Positions 11,734-23,593 are shown, counted from the stretch's first letter. The stretch: 56,264 bases of DNA from Conoideocrella luteorostrata (GCA_032433595.1 JASWJB010000295.1:1-56264); one strand, 5' to 3'. Notes: generated from the sequence alone by a model not told the origin. Numbers and translations are program-made.

Positions 11734-11784
11734 CAACCTCCATTACTTGTCCTGATCTCCATGTCGTGGTGATGCTATGGTTAC

Positions 11785-11991
11785 TGTAGGTTGCACAGGG
11801 GGTTGTGCAACTGTTGACCTAGACCAACGTGCTCCAAAGTGCAAAAACAGTGTATTCAAATCGTCTATCTAAGAAGAAGAAAACAAGTCAAGTTGAAAGG
11901 CTCGATATCGCCGTATAAACAGCGTGGCTGAAAGGTGACCACGTGACTCGCTCCGTGCTCTTGTTCTGTGCTTGGCGGAGGGATTCCAACA
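11785..11991 (-). mobile_element. Solo LTR (family I), 207 bp
   Basis: It runs from tgtaggttgcacagg to gattccaaca, so read on the minus strand it is TGTTGGAATC...CCTACA with TG/CA ends. Flanks are gttac and gttag, a near-perfect 5-bp target duplication. It matches the copies at 36915 and 50531. Confidence 0.85.
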
Positions 11992-12898
11992 GTTAGCGGT
12001 CAAGTTGGCGATTTACTCGCACTGAGCAGTAGGCTCTACGGGACCACACACACAAGCCAACGGCCCCTCACTGTCATCGGAGTATACATATACGTATACA
12101 AGCCTTGCCAAAAGCCTTGCAAGAGGTCCTGTAAGAACCGGTAAAATTCGCGTGGGCCGGGTTGGGGCACGCGGGTCATCTGCCACGCACGCAGAGAAAT
12201 CCAATGCTGTGCGCAAACCTTGTATTCTGCGCAAACCTGTCTAGCTGCTTCACTTCAGCGTCAGCGAGCGCCCCCCCGTCGTTCTCCCGGAGGTCCAAAT
12301 CGTAGTGGGGGAGGCACAACTGACTCGTTCCCGCGGCTCATGTGCAAGGGTTGTAGCACAAATGACTCGCAAAAATGCAGATTTTAGAACGGAATGAGCT
12401 GATTTCATAGTTCAAAATATAGCCGGTTTGCAGGCATGGATGGAAAAGGGATAGGCCCTCCCGACATTATTGCTATTTTCTGTGAGAACTTTCTAACTAA
12501 CTTGCTAGTGAGAGACTTGGTATAAAATGTGAGTTGCTAGGTACATATAGTTGTTCTAATATAATTATATAGACTTGTAATATATGCTTTACTAACAAGT
12601 GCGCTAGAAGTCTCTGTCCTTTTCGTAAGTTATTTTAATGGGCAATTATGTCAGAAATTTAATTTAAATATGGAAAATTTTGGCACGTCTATGTGTATAA
12701 ATCACCCACCAGCAGCATATAAACAGATTAAATCGCTAGTGCTGAAGAAGAAGAAAAGAAACTAATTCCTTCAGATTCATAAATGCAGGCAATGGGTTTT
12801 CTCCCAGAGACGCTCTTTACTTTCGTCTACTAGCCACATTGATCTTCATTTCTGTACAGCTTTCTTGGACGCATTAAGCAGAAAGCTACTGCGCTGTC
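11992..12898. other. Intergenic; putative promoter of the subtilase gene
   Basis: AT-rich from 12530 on. TATA-like tataaat at about 12695 and tataaa at about 12717 lie some 180-200 bp before the ATG at 12899. Nothing else was recognised. Confidence 0.45.
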
Positions 12899-15469
12899 AT
12901 GGGCCCTCCTTTCTGGTCAGCTCTCTTGTGGCTCGGTGTGGCTGGAGCAACATTGGCTTGGAGTGCTGCTACCAACGCAACTAGGTCGCCAAGCACAAGC
13001 ATTTCCGGTGGATTCATCATCGAATGCGAGAGCAACCAGAAATGCGAATTGGTTGCCAAGGCCACCGTGGAATGTGGCGGCACGGTACGCTTCACGTTCA
13101 AGTCGGATGATTTTATAGGGATTTCAGGTCGATTGCATAATTCTACGACTAAAGAGGACAAGGAGGCCTTTTTATCTCAATTCGATGGCATTAAGAACAA
13201 ATGGATGAATCTTCGGGCATATCAGATTCCGGAGATTAAAGCTGAAGAGCCGTGGCATGTTAAGCCCAAAAGGGTAGTACAGGCAGATAAAGGTAAGAGA
13301 GACAAGCTAGAAAAGAGTTCAGTTATGGTATTAAATTCAAGAGAACACCAAGGTTTTCATATCCGCCGAGCGAAAAATGATAAGCGTTTCGAGCGCCAAT
13401 GGCACCACCTTATAACTCACGTTGACAAACTTCACAAGGAGGGATTTACGGGAAGTGGCATTAAGATTGCCGTTATTGACAGTGGAGTGCGTTATCTTAC
13501 CCTATATAATATTAAAAATAATATTAGAATTTCAAATTACTAACAAGCGAAATAGGTTGACTATCATCTTCCGGCGCTAGGCGGCTGCTTCGGTCGAGAC
13601 TGCCGGGTTACTGTCAGTGAAGATTTTATCAATGACGGACCACCAGACGAACCAGACTGCTTAATACACGGCACCGCGGTGGCCAGTGTTTTGGCTAGCA
13701 ATAGTAGAGTCGCAGGCTATACTGGCGTGGCGCCTAATGCAACGATAATGTCATATCGGGTAGTGAACTGCGGTGGCTACGCAACAAATGATCAGATGAT
13801 AGCGGGCTGGATTAGAGCTAAAGAAGATGGCGCGCAAATTATTGTCTCATCAGCTGGCTTTGTACAGGGCTGGGCTCAGAGTCCGGAGGCTTTAGTTGTC
13901 GCTCGTATTGTTGTCAGCGGTGTACCTTGCATCGTCGCGCATGGCAATGATCGCTCAAAGGGCCTCTTTCATGGCAGGAGCCCAGGCAGCGGCCGCGGTG
14001 TCACGTCAGTTGGCGCGTTTGCTTTTCGCGAAACAAAAGTGAGACGGAACGGCGTTCGACCAGTCGTCGTCACTGGGTCGGACGTCGGTCGGGCCATGAC
14101 TCGCGCTCTTTCCTCGAGCAAGCCAGTCACCGTACGAGCACGCGGGCTAGGTCAAAGTGAAGCGGGACGCATTGCGGGCTTTTTATCATACGGGCCGACA
14201 TGGGACTTGGATATCAAGCCTAACGTCGGGTCGCCAGGTCAGAGTATTCCTGTTCTCCAACCTGGCGAAATCTATTCTTACGCCTCTGGTACCTCTTTTG
14301 CCGCACCCTTCTTGGCTGGTGTGTTTGCCCTTGTGGCTGAGGCCCGGGGCACATTTAATCCCGTAACCCTCAACAGCTTAATCATGTCAACAGCCGAGCC
14401 TCAAACAACCGAAAACGGCTATTTCGTTAGCGTGGCACAGCAGGGAGGTGGTCTTGTCAAGGCGTGGGAAGCTGCTCATGCCACAACCCTCGTTGAGCCC
14501 GCTGCCTTGGCATTCAACGACACTGACAATCGTGTGAGCCCTATAAGCTTGCGTATCACCAACACTGCCAAGGCTGAGGTGACTTACCGGCTCTCGAACC
14601 TCGCCGCCACCACATTGTACACTTTCAGGGGCGGCTCCTCGCTTAATCCTCTTTCAAGTGACGCTGCCGACGCTCAAGCCGATATCAAGTTAAGCCAAAG
14701 CTCTATCACAATTGGCGCTGGTCAATCGGCCACCTTGGACGTTTCAGCTGCTGATCCCAAGGGACTTGATGCCGCGCGCTTAGACTTGTGGTCTGGTTGG
14801 ATTAGCATCAGAGGGTCTGACGGTACAAACCTAACTGTTCCCTACCTTGGGCTTGGTGGATCGCTCCGGTCGGCAGAGGTGCTAGCTAGTTACGCGAGAG
14901 ATGCTTCAGCTAATAACGCAGCTTTTATTCTCCCTCGTCCACCAAACGGGCAGACACCAAGTCTATACAATCAAACCACACATCCCCAAGGCGCTGTTCG
15001 CGTTAGCGCCGTCACCGTACATTTGGGTCTGGTGCTCGGATCTCCTTATCTCCGCGTTGACGTTGTGCCAGTTGATATCTGTTCCGCGAGTCCTCTCATC
15101 GGCCGAAAGGGAGCAAGCACCACCACGATATCAGACCTATCCAGGGCTTGTGTACGTGAATCTATTGTCACGGAATTTGCTGGTGTCAAGTCCATTGGCC
15201 AGCTGCCTGGCTACCCTCAAAACTATGCGATGCCCGGAGAGGTTAATCTTCATTGGAGCGGTTTCTTGGCTTCAGGAAGGTATGCACCACCTGGCCGGTA
15301 CAGGATTGTAGCCCGAGCCCTATCTATCATGGGTGACGCCGCGAATTGGACACACTGGCAGACTGTCAGATCGCCCATCTTTTCGATTTCTTACGATGAC
15401 AACCTTTTCCTCACAGGAGACCAACCCTCGGAAGGGGAACCGTCGGACCCGCTGTACATGGGGTATTAG
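12899..15469 (+). CDS. Secreted subtilisin-like serine protease (S8 family), 2 exons
   Basis: Exons 12899-13486 and 13556-15469 give 833 residues. The 69-bp intron (gtgcgt donor, attactaac branch, aaatag acceptor, phase 0) splits the catalytic aspartate motif, and splicing joins IDSG to VDYH. A signal peptide (about 1-20) and a propeptide region (to about 150) precede the catalytic domain. The triad is D194 (AVIDSG), H234 (LIHGTAVAS) and S443 (GTSFAAPF), with the oxyanion Asn in VAHGND. After the catalytic domain (from about residue 500) comes a Fn3-like beta-sandwich region as in large 'minor extracellular protease'-type subtilases. Such enzymes are secreted and degrade host proteins in insect-associated fungi (family knowledge). 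The H-to-S segment looks short, so any protease-associated insert is small. All catalytic residues are intact and I expect it to be active. Confidence 0.92.
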
Positions 15470-15950
15470 CTTTTTGGACTGGGCCTATTCGGCGCCGTAC
15501 GGAACAGCGATCAGGGGCTTACAAGCAAAGCAACACAACAAGGCTAGCAATAACATAACTAGCGCACTAAATAGAATAAAACGTAGCGCAAGAGATAGAT
15601 AAGCGCCCACCGCATAAGATTCAGTGAGAAGAGAGGCATAAAACAAAACAACTACCGTGTAATTCACCAAAAACTATAACTCGACAGCTAGCGCTCGCAA
15701 CGGCACGCAACGTGGCGCAAACGATGCAGTAAAGCCCGGCGCACACGATGCAGTAAAAAAGAATTGCGAAATAAAGGCACCCCCGGCGTGCCCGGCAACT
15801 CTGCGGCAGGCAGCGCGCAAAATGCCGGCGGGATGGGGTTTTTTGCTCGAGTTGCAAGCGGAAAAGGGAGGAGACTGTAAGCCGTTTTCCGAGGACACTA
15901 ACGTCCTTTAGATCTTCTTCTTTCCAAGAGAGAAAGAAGGAGACTATAAG
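15470..15950. repeat. Dispersed GC-rich repeat, first copy
   Basis: About 15660-15880 is clearly related to 18330-18535: both contain cggcaactctgcggc, gcgcgcaaaatgccggcggga, then gctcgag and aagcggaaaagggagga. No gene is recognised. The end of the subtilase 3' region lies to the left. Confidence 0.75.
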
Positions 15951-15959
15951 GACTAGTAC

Positions 15960-17407
15960 TATCCTCGGAAGATGTACAGCGCTGCGAGAAGCATCAGGTA
16001 TTGTAAGTTAGTAAATAAGCTCGTTGAAAGGTTCAATTGTCGGAAGACGTACAGGCGCTGCAGGAAGCATCATATGCCATCGGATATCGTAAGGTAATCT
16101 GACGAAGACGATGAAGTGGTTCGATTCCTGGAAGACATACAGGCTCTGCAAGAAATATTAGATATTATAGGTTATTAATCTAACAAGCTTATTAAAATAA
16201 AAAGCTTAAATCTCGGAAGACATACAGGCTACAAGGAGCTTGTTAAATGATTTTAATCTTAGAAGAGGTATAGGCTACGGGAAGCATTCGATATCGCAAG
16301 TCAATCTGACGAGCTTGCTGAAAAGGTTTAAATCTCGGAACATACACGCACTCCAAGAGGCATCTAGTATCGCAAGTTAAACTAACGAGCTCGTCAAAAA
16401 GGTTCAATTCCCGGAAGAAATATAAGTATTAAATATCGTAAGGTAGCTGACGAAAACGATGCAACAGTTAAAATCTCAGAAGGCGCATAGGTATCGGATA
16501 TCGCAGGTTAATCTGACGAGCTTGTTGAAAGACTCAAATCTCGGAAGACGTACAGGCTGCATGGGGCTCGTTGAAAGGTCTTAAACTCGGAAGACGTAAG
16601 GGCTGCAGGAAGCATTAAACATTGTCATTTAATCTGACGAGCTTGTTGAAAAGGCTCAAATCTCGGAAGACGTATAGGCTATAAGGAGCTGGCTGAACGA
16701 TTTAAATATCGGAAGAAGTACAGGCTGCAAGAAGCGTCAGACATCGCAAGTCAGTTGACGAGCTCGATGAAAGGTTCAGGCGCCGCAAGAGGCATCAGAT
16801 CGCAGGTCAATCTGACAAGCTCGTTGAAAAGCTCAAATCTCGGAAGATGTACAGTCATCTGCTATCGCAGGTCAATCTGACGAGCTTGCTGAAAGGTTCG
16901 AATGTCGGACGACGTGTAGGCTGCAAGAAGTATCAGGTATTGCAAGGCCGTTAACGAGCTTGTTAAAAAGGCTTGAATCTCGGAACGTAGAGGCCCTTTC
17001 AAAGCATATATATCGCAATTCAATCTGACGAGCTCGTTGAAACGTTCGAATGTCGGATAACGTACAGGTGACAAGAAGAATCAGGTATTACAAGTCAGTT
17101 AACAAGCTCGCTGAAAGGTTCAAATCTCGGAAGACGTACACTGCACAAAGCATCAGGCATGGTAGGTTATTCTGATGAGCTCGTTGAAAGGTACAAGCTA
17201 AAGGAAGCATCGGATCTCGCAAGTCAATCCGAAGACGATGAAGATGTTCAAGATACGACGACGGTGGTGGCCATGAGTTGGGACTTCGATCGGAATTCTC
17301 GTCAGGATTCTGGTCACGATAGTAGCGGTCGGTCGGGGGGAAAGTCAAATGCTGCTGCTGCTGATGCCGCTGCCCACGCAGGAGCAGCCATTCCCAGGCA
17401 GATGTGA
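15960..17407 (+). pseudogene. Degenerate 75-bp array: dead coiled-coil repeat gene
   Basis: The stretch to 17240 is a long string of related units of about 75 bp (many shortened by internal deletions). The words tctgacgagctcgttgaaag, aatctcggaagacgtacagg, ctgcaagaagcatcag and tatcgcaagtcaa recur in order. In one plus-strand frame the consensus reads as a 25-residue helical unit around SDELVER and LQEASDIASQ. That frame is preserved only in the final units (17159-17407), where it runs into an acidic then Gly/Ala-rich tail. Earlier units carry indels and stops. I infer a repeat protein gene that has decayed. A non-coding satellite that happens to read well at one end is the alternative. No homologue is recognised. 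Confidence 0.6.
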
Positions 17408-18660
17408 GATCTGGGCCAGCCCCAGGTGCAAAATAAAGCAGGGCTTTTGGTCAAGGAGGGGGGGGCCGGTAGCACAAGAGTGACACAACCGCACAGCACA
17501 ACAACCAGCGCACAAGACGCAGAGAAATTCAGCGCACAAGATGAAGAGAAACCTAGCACACAAGATGCAAGAATAAAAATTAACAGTCATGCCATAAAGC
17601 CCAAAACCCCAGGTCCGTCCTGCAGGCCCACACGCCAACCACCAGCACTCGCACTGCATCACTTTCCTCCGGGGGCCCTGCCGGAGGCTGCCTGCGGCAA
17701 GCTGCGCCTGGCGGCGTATCAGCCGGTAGATGAATCCCATGGGTCGAATTGTTAGCAGAGGAGCACCACGTATACAGCAATAGCAATGAAGTAGTTTAAA
17801 CGTACACAGCAATTGTATAACGTACACAGCAATTACAACGTGTACAGCGATTTCCCCGTGTCCAAAGCACGTTTCCATCCACCCGTCTGTACCTGCTCTT
17901 TTCCTCTGTACTTTATTCGCCTGGCGCCGCCAGTGCCTGGTCTCGGTCGGGGTCCAGATCAGGGGCGACGAGCAACTGCAGCACAACACAACATGACACA
18001 ACACAACAGCAACACAGTGCAACGGAACCAAACCTGGAGTAAAAGATGCAAACAATTGCGGCGCATACCATGAAAAAAGAGGCAGCGCCGTAAATACAAC
18101 ACCTGGCGCGCAATCCACGAAAAACCTGCTTGGTTTAGTCAGGCCCGCGATCGCGATCAGGGGTACAAGCAATACGAGATAACATGACACAACACAATAG
18201 CAACACAATGCAACGGAACCAACCCTGGTGGAAAAGATGCACACAAGCCTAGCGCATAAGTTGTAGTAAAAAGCAGAGCATGAAACAAACCCCCTGGCGC
18301 GTAATTGGCCAAAATAAAGTCTTGCACTTTAACCGCCATAGCTCGACGACCAGCGCTCAGAACACCACAAAACCTGGCGTAAAAGTCTCGTGGAAGCACG
18401 CCACACCCACTGCACAAGAAATAAAGCGGCTCCCGGCGCGCGCGGCAACTCTGCGGCGGGAAGCGCGCAAAATGCCGGCGGGATAGGTGGTTTTTCGCTC
18501 GAGTGGTAAGCGGAAAAGGGAGGAGAGTGTTGGCAAGAAAAGGACGAGGCTGTGGGCCCGGAGATACTGGACATGAGGGAGTTAACGGGGATGCGGTAGA
18601 AGAGGCCCTAAGAAAGATGAAAGGAGGCATTGTGTAAGAAATTGGAAGGTTTAGAACTCA
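17408..18660. repeat. GC-rich repeat block, including second copy of the 15.7-kb repeat
   Basis: Related phrases recur (gcacaacaacc/cagcgcacaaga, aagatgcacacaagcct, cccggcgcgc...ggcaactctgcgg). The segment 18330-18535 matches 15660-15880, and 17960-18110 resembles 18140-18290 (aggggcgacgagcaa / aggggtacaagcaa, then acaacatgacacaacac). Long minus-strand open frames here (17345-18244) are Cys/Leu-rich and look like repeat artefacts, not a gene. Confidence 0.6.
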
Positions 18661-18688
18661 GAACATTGAACATCTTCATTATAAGCAT

Positions 18689-18840
18689 CATCTGTTGCGT
18701 TATGTGCTATCACAGCAAGTTAGCAACAGTGGAAGCCGGCAGAAATAGAAGGGATTCGATAGAATAGATTGTCTGATGTTTGAAGATGATGCCCCGAAGA
18801 GCTCTACACCCCTCCTGTATATAGTCCTTCAGCAACCGGA
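18689..18840 (+). mobile_element. Truncated LTR (family IV)
   Basis: It begins tgttgcgttatgtgct and continues with ggcagaaatagaagggattc and a tatatagtcc box, as in the copies at 21518 and 48498. The 3' end is not found. Confidence 0.65.
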
Positions 18841-19229
18841 GTGTTTGTCTAATTTAGTTGCCTTAGGCCTCGAGTGCTGGGTATCTTGCCACTAGCTTCC
18901 AATATGACGCAATCTTTACTGTTTACCGCTTCCGGAATTTCCGAAGGAGCTACTCTAATCTGAACATAATCTTAAATATATGACTTTTGTGACCCCTTCA
19001 ATTAAAACCTGTTGCTTCTAACAATACTTTGGTGATGAACGTTCCGAGTTCTGACCCTTCCAATTCCTCCCAAAATGCCTCCCCTCTTTAAGCCTCGGTT
19101 TCCGACGTAATTTCCCGTATTTTCGACCTCTCACATAATCTCCTTCTTATCCAACAATTACATTAGTAAAGTTCAACCCGTACTCTGCATCATCCACCTC
19201 GCGTCCAAAGTGATAAGATAGGTTTCCTC
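18841..19229. other. No gene seen
   Basis: AT-rich 3' flank of the convergent-side secreted gene. Nothing was recognised. Confidence 0.4.
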
Positions 19230-20483
19230 CTAGCCATCCTCCGGCTCAAGATCAGCCTGGAGCCCCAGCTTTTCAGACTCATCGCGTAGTGACTCACACA
19301 GACCAAGTACCTCTTTTCGAAGGGAAGAATCAGTGACAGTTCCGTTGACATAATTCTCCTCCGGGGTTTGCCCACCGTTTTCGGCCGAGAGCCCCAAGGA
19401 CTCATCACAGACTTTGAAAAGCCCATTGAGTCCCCCAATCATTTTGTCCTTAATCCGGGTCTGAATATTTGCCTCTAGCACCTTGCACGTTTCTTCCTGC
19501 GTATCTGTGGTGTTCTGTGACCCTCCCTTTCCTTCCTTAAAGCATCCTCCCGAAGGATCGACTTGCTCCATTTCCTTTTGCCATAATACGTCGTTATCTA
19601 TTTCTTGTTTTATCCGCAACCTTAGATTCTGTAGCAGTTGCTGCTTCTGTTTTTCTTGCTGTCTTTTTTGCTGTATCTTTTCGCATTGCGCAATGAACGT
19701 GTCCGCCGCAGCCTTTGAGACCGCTTGTCGAAATGCGGTTCCGCGAATCTGGGCACACGTAGCATCCACACTAGCCTCTTTTTTCAATTTCGCCTCGGCC
19801 GCTTTCTCTGCTTCTAGCCGCTTGCAGTCCTCATCCACAGGAAGCGGATATTGTTGATCTCCCCGTAACCAACATATAAGTTTTAACTTGAGCTTGTTTC
19901 CATATATTGAAGTGACCTGCTCTCCTCCAATGTTCTTTTGAAGGTCTGCCACTGCATCATCAAACCATTTAACACTCCAACCAATAGGGTTATCCCACTT
20001 TTTAAGGCAATCAAGTAGATCATGCGCATATGGGGATAGGATGTCAAATGCTAGTGCTTTGCCTGCCTGTCCTTTCACTCGAAACCCATGCACTCCTGTT
20101 GTAGTCTTTTTAGGAACCTCAGACACAGTTGTGTAGATTTTCTGGCCTTCTTTGGGCCAATGATATATTCGATCCGGTTTCTTGTGGGGTCCAAGAACGT
20201 GGCTACCATCTGACGCCGGTTTGCTCGGCCTCTTCGAACCCGACGCCGAATTCTCGGACAAGCCTTTTAGCGGTTCTCCTGCGGGGCCAAATAAAGACCA
20301 TATTCGATTTGGCCCGAGGTCGCCATTTACTCCCGCATGGCCCAGTCCATTCTTTATGGCGGTTCCAATCTGAGCACCTGGTGGTCTCTCGGTATACTTA
20401 CCTCGCTTACACGCGCTATGGACAGCCGGACTAGCCACTGCTAGTCCAAGAAGGATCGCTTGGTAGACTGCGGTGAGTTTCAT
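19230..20483 (-). CDS. Secreted coiled-coil protein of unknown function
   Basis: An intronless frame of 417 residues with a clear signal peptide (MKLTAVYQAILLGLAVASPAV). The mature protein opens with a Cys-Lys-Arg dibasic site, followed by a Gly/Pro-rich region with RIWSLFGPAG. It then has HDLLDCLKKW, a cysteine-containing basic middle, and a long Gln/Lys-rich helical segment (about 270-300, EKIQQKRQQEKQKQQ) likely to form a coiled coil. The C-terminal third is acidic and Cys-containing, with N-glycosylation sites NTT and NGT. I recognise no enzymatic domain. Length, secretion and neighbourhood put it with the other secreted toxin- or effector-like genes of the window; that grouping is inference. 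The ATG is the first in the frame and fits the signal peptide. Confidence 0.8.
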   Translation of the reverse strand: MKLTAVYQAILLGLAVASPAVHSACKRGKYTERPPGAQIGTAIKNGLGHAGVNGDLGPNRIWSLFGPAGEPLKGLSENSASGSKRPSKPASDGSHVLGPHKKPDRIYHWPKEGQKIYTTVSEVPKKTTTGVHGFRVKGQAGKALAFDILSPYAHDLLDCLKKWDNPIGWSVKWFDDAVADLQKNIGGEQVTSIYGNKLKLKLICWLRGDQQYPLPVDEDCKRLEAEKAAEAKLKKEASVDATCAQIRGTAFRQAVSKAAADTFIAQCEKIQQKRQQEKQKQQLLQNLRLRIKQEIDNDVLWQKEMEQVDPSGGCFKEGKGGSQNTTDTQEETCKVLEANIQTRIKDKMIGGLNGLFKVCDESLGLSAENGGQTPEENYVNGTVTDSSLRKEVLGLCESLRDESEKLGLQADLEPEDG

Positions 20484-21517
20484 GAGGAAAAGAATCGGAA
20501 AGTCACTGGTTGAGAACGGCGAGGGAGATCTTTTGAGCTAAACTTTGTCAGGGCTTGCGATGCTCCGATGTTTGAGCTAAAATTTAATAACGTGACGTTT
20601 TGTAGTCTAGATAGGCAGAGCTTTTCATGTGAGATGCGGAGAAAAAAAGCAGCGGCTAGTGTTATGTCCTACAAGGACTTTTGTGTTGCCTAAAAGCAAC
20701 AATTATGCAGGACTCGGAAAGATCGTAACAACAAGGAGTCTGTGGAAGTATAGCAGGTGGCCGCCATTTAATAGCGCCGATCGGACACACCACCCGATGT
20801 CTAAGTAGCAGTTGTGGTTGGATTGATGGCGCTATCGCAAACAGGAATTTTGACATTTTCGGTTATTGTTTCGGATATTGAACGGCTATAAAAAGGTGAA
20901 ACTCGGGGTACTCGGGGGAAAATGTTTCCCAATAAATACAAACCCATAGCGACCAACCTAACCCCCTGCCCAAACTGCTGTTTGTACATTTACCATCCCA
21001 ACCGGCACATATTACAAGTAAATTTTTGGGGCGAATGCATAGCTATTAACTAATTAAAAATAATACATACGTGAGGAGTATTCCATCCGGCTCTCACTAT
21101 AATAAAATTCATTTCCAAATCTTGTTGTACAACAGTGTCAGACCCGCTGCTTGCCCCGTCCATAAAAAGCTTATTCTGTTGCGGTTTTACAACATTTTCG
21201 TTAACTTCCGGCCGCGTCATAGATTTTTGAAGCATCAATCTGTCCCTGTGGCTTTGTCGCAAGCCAACTGCCATAAACTTGTAGCATTTGTGGTGAGCGG
21301 TATTTTGCATCTCTTGGCATGCACCATGACATTGTCGGCCAAACCGAAAATCAGTGTAACTGAAGATGCGGGATTTTCTGCTGTCTACCCGCACAGTCTA
21401 TTGTCGCAATATATTGAGGCGGCAGTTGAAGCGATAAAGTGCTGTCTGGATTCCGTGCGAGGTTGCATTGCATAGCCATCTGTTACAGTCGTCTTTCTGG
21501 CTGATAAGGACAGATAT
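20484..21517. other. Intergenic; weak candidate exons on the minus strand
   Basis: A minus-strand frame (about 21394-21079) contains a cysteine-rich stretch (RQCHGACQEMQNTAHHKC) and ends at a good gtatgt donor. A ttaatag acceptor follows after 27 bp, which is too short for a normal intron. I cannot build a convincing gene. Nothing else was seen. Confidence 0.25.
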
Positions 21518-21791
21518 TGATGCGTTATGAGCATTCATGAGCAATTCTGCAGCAGTAGAAACTGCAGAAATAAAAGGATTCAATTGATGACTTGTGATGG
21601 CTTCATATGATGATGAAAAGTGATGATTCTTGCCTTGCTTTGAATGCCCTGGAATCCACCTATTTATAATGCTCTTCAGGCCTCGTGTCCTTGTGACCTC
21701 GGAGTCTTCCGGCCCTGACTCAGCTGACAATATTACTGACTAGCTATTGACGGCACCGATCATCCTGACGGAATCCATTCTCGTCTCAACA
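21518..21791 (+). mobile_element. Solo LTR (family IV), about 274 bp
   Basis: tgatgcgttatgagcattc...ctcgtctcaaca, with a cacctatttataa box inside. It matches 48498-48760. Flanks gatat and aatat differ at one base, consistent with an aged 5-bp duplication. Confidence 0.75.
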
Positions 21792-22297
21792 AATATCTCA
21801 CCTGGGCCCTGCTTGGTTCTCGAGTATCACGCCTTCTTGAAAGCAGTGCATTGCATGCTTTTACTCATTTTGGGGCACTTTGCATAGGTATTTCCTGTGT
21901 TTTGATAATATTCAAGTTTTTTTTAACAGAAGAGAGTTATCTTCATGTGCGCGTTGTCTCCTATTGCCTTCTCTTGCTCTAACGTCTGCGCGTACGCCTG
22001 TGTTACGACCTCAGTAGAGCGGGCAGCATGAGCCCCCCCGCGACAGCGTAATAAGCCACTGTAGAAGGTCGAATGACGGGCCAATGTCATCGAGCTCAAT
22101 TATTCTCTCCTTGGTGACCGTAAGGCCTCAATTTTCGACTCGGACCCACACGCACCGTCAGTCACGATGTGAGCAGCTATGATCCTCTGATTCACTGATT
22201 CGAAGTTGTCCTTGATTTCTATCTAGTTTGAAGAGGAAATGTTTCATCTACTTGTGCATGAATTTTCTCTCTAGATTCCGTCAATCTAGGATGTACG
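21792..22297. other. No gene; LTR-like fragment at 22163-22226
   Basis: 22163-22226 shares gtgagcagctatg and ttgtccttgatttctatcta with 2033-2100. The rest is unassigned. Confidence 0.45.
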
Positions 22298-22675
22298 TCA
22301 GTCCTGCTTGACTTCCTCGATACTAGAGATGTCGGGGTCTCCGAAGAGCAGCTTTCCTAACCTTATCAGGGATTCCGCCACTTCCACAGATGAAATTTTT
22401 CGGGGGTTCGTAGGCATATCTGCCTTTCCGAGTTCTAACCTAAATGTACACAAACGTGGGCGAATGCGAGTGAACTGCGGGCAAAGCATGGCAACGCTTT
22501 GGGGGTCTTGCGATTGAGCTGCCCTGGCGCCGAATGCTTGTTGTACGCGCCTTGACCTCTGTGGACCAGGACAACCCCGATCAGCACTGGACAGTCGAAG
22601 CCTCCAAGCGCTTAGGTGTTCTCGGCGCGACATGAAACTAGCCGTGCCATTTCCGCCACAAAGCTTGTCTGTCAC
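22298..22675 (-). other. Possible gene fragment, unidentified
   Basis: A 125-codon minus frame whose last 45 residues look protein-like (FRLELGKADM, then ISSVEVAESLIRLGKLLFGD, ending in an acidic tail). The upstream part is low-complexity Arg/Ser and unlike protein. No ATG with good context or signal peptide is seen. It may be the last exon of a decayed gene. Confidence 0.25.
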
Positions 22676-23593
22676 TCACGGCTATCTCTTTGTTCACTGG
22701 GAGTACGGAGTATTTTATTGTTGTGTGCAGATCCAGGCTTCCTCTCCACAAAGGCTGCTAAAAACTTGGCAACCCCCCAACTGTGTTCAGTGGGAGGCGC
22801 CTGGAATGGCGAGTGGACGTAGGCCTGAACGGGCTGGTTTGCTTCTCGGGTTAGCGTGATTCCACACCGAGATGGCCCCCTATCCACTGTGCCAGGAACG
22901 CCTGCAGCAACCACTCGTCGTGTATTCCGTAATTAGCACACCATTGCGGTTTCATCCGCAAACCAGGGCTTTCTCCGCGAGACTACTCCTTACAAGCAAG
23001 TTGGTATCTATCTCGATTAGCCCCTGGCGCTTGCAGTCACTAGTGCTATTTATAGGTATTAGACATGGGTGCGAATGGCTGCACGTTCGTTCTCAGCCCC
23101 CCCCCCCCCCCCACGAGAGCAGTAAAAGCCCTCTGGAGGAAGACAGCCCTTGGAGAAGTGACCATCTTGATGGGTGTCAGAAGGTGTAACGCTTGGCAAA
23201 GAGATGTCCACTTAGAAGGCGGTTGAGGTGATCCGCCACTGAACCACGGCCTGCTGACATGAGAAATCTTAAACGCACCGGCGGTGCACCGTTACGTAAG
23301 CCTTATTTGCACCACCAGCGATGCATCTATTGGCTGCCCACCTATTGGCTGCCCCATGTACGGAGTAATTGCTGTCTCTGTAGCATTCATGTGGTCGGAC
23401 TTAATATTTTTCATACATCTCCGTACAGGCCCAGTTGTATTCGCCGGGCTCACTGCTGTAGCGCACGGGCCAGATGCCAACCCGGTCATGCTCAAAGTCG
23501 CAATCCGCATCCCAAGGCCGGCTTCCTTCGCCGACTTGCAATATTCGCCAATTTTTGCCACCCTTGAGTGTGCAGTCGGCTTAAGCCTCTGGT
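22676..23593. other. No gene; 16-bp C homopolymer
   Basis: A run of 16 C lies at 23097-23112 and a short duplicated phrase (tattggctgccc) at 23329-23354. Nothing coding was recognised. Confidence 0.4.

Noticed and set aside
16120..16135. tRNA-like T-loop words (ggttcgattcc) in the 75-bp array
   Set aside because: The word is part of the repeat unit and no cloverleaf arms or anticodon loop can be placed around it.
17345..18244. 299-codon minus-strand open frame
   Set aside because: Cys/Leu/Val-rich low-complexity translation within a repeat block, with alternative frames of the same composition on the same strand. No start context or domain; an artefact of GC-rich repeats.
21075..21394. Small cysteine-rich secreted protein on the minus strand
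   Set aside because: No signal peptide or ATG could be attached, and the intron suggested by the gtatgt donor would be only 27 bp.
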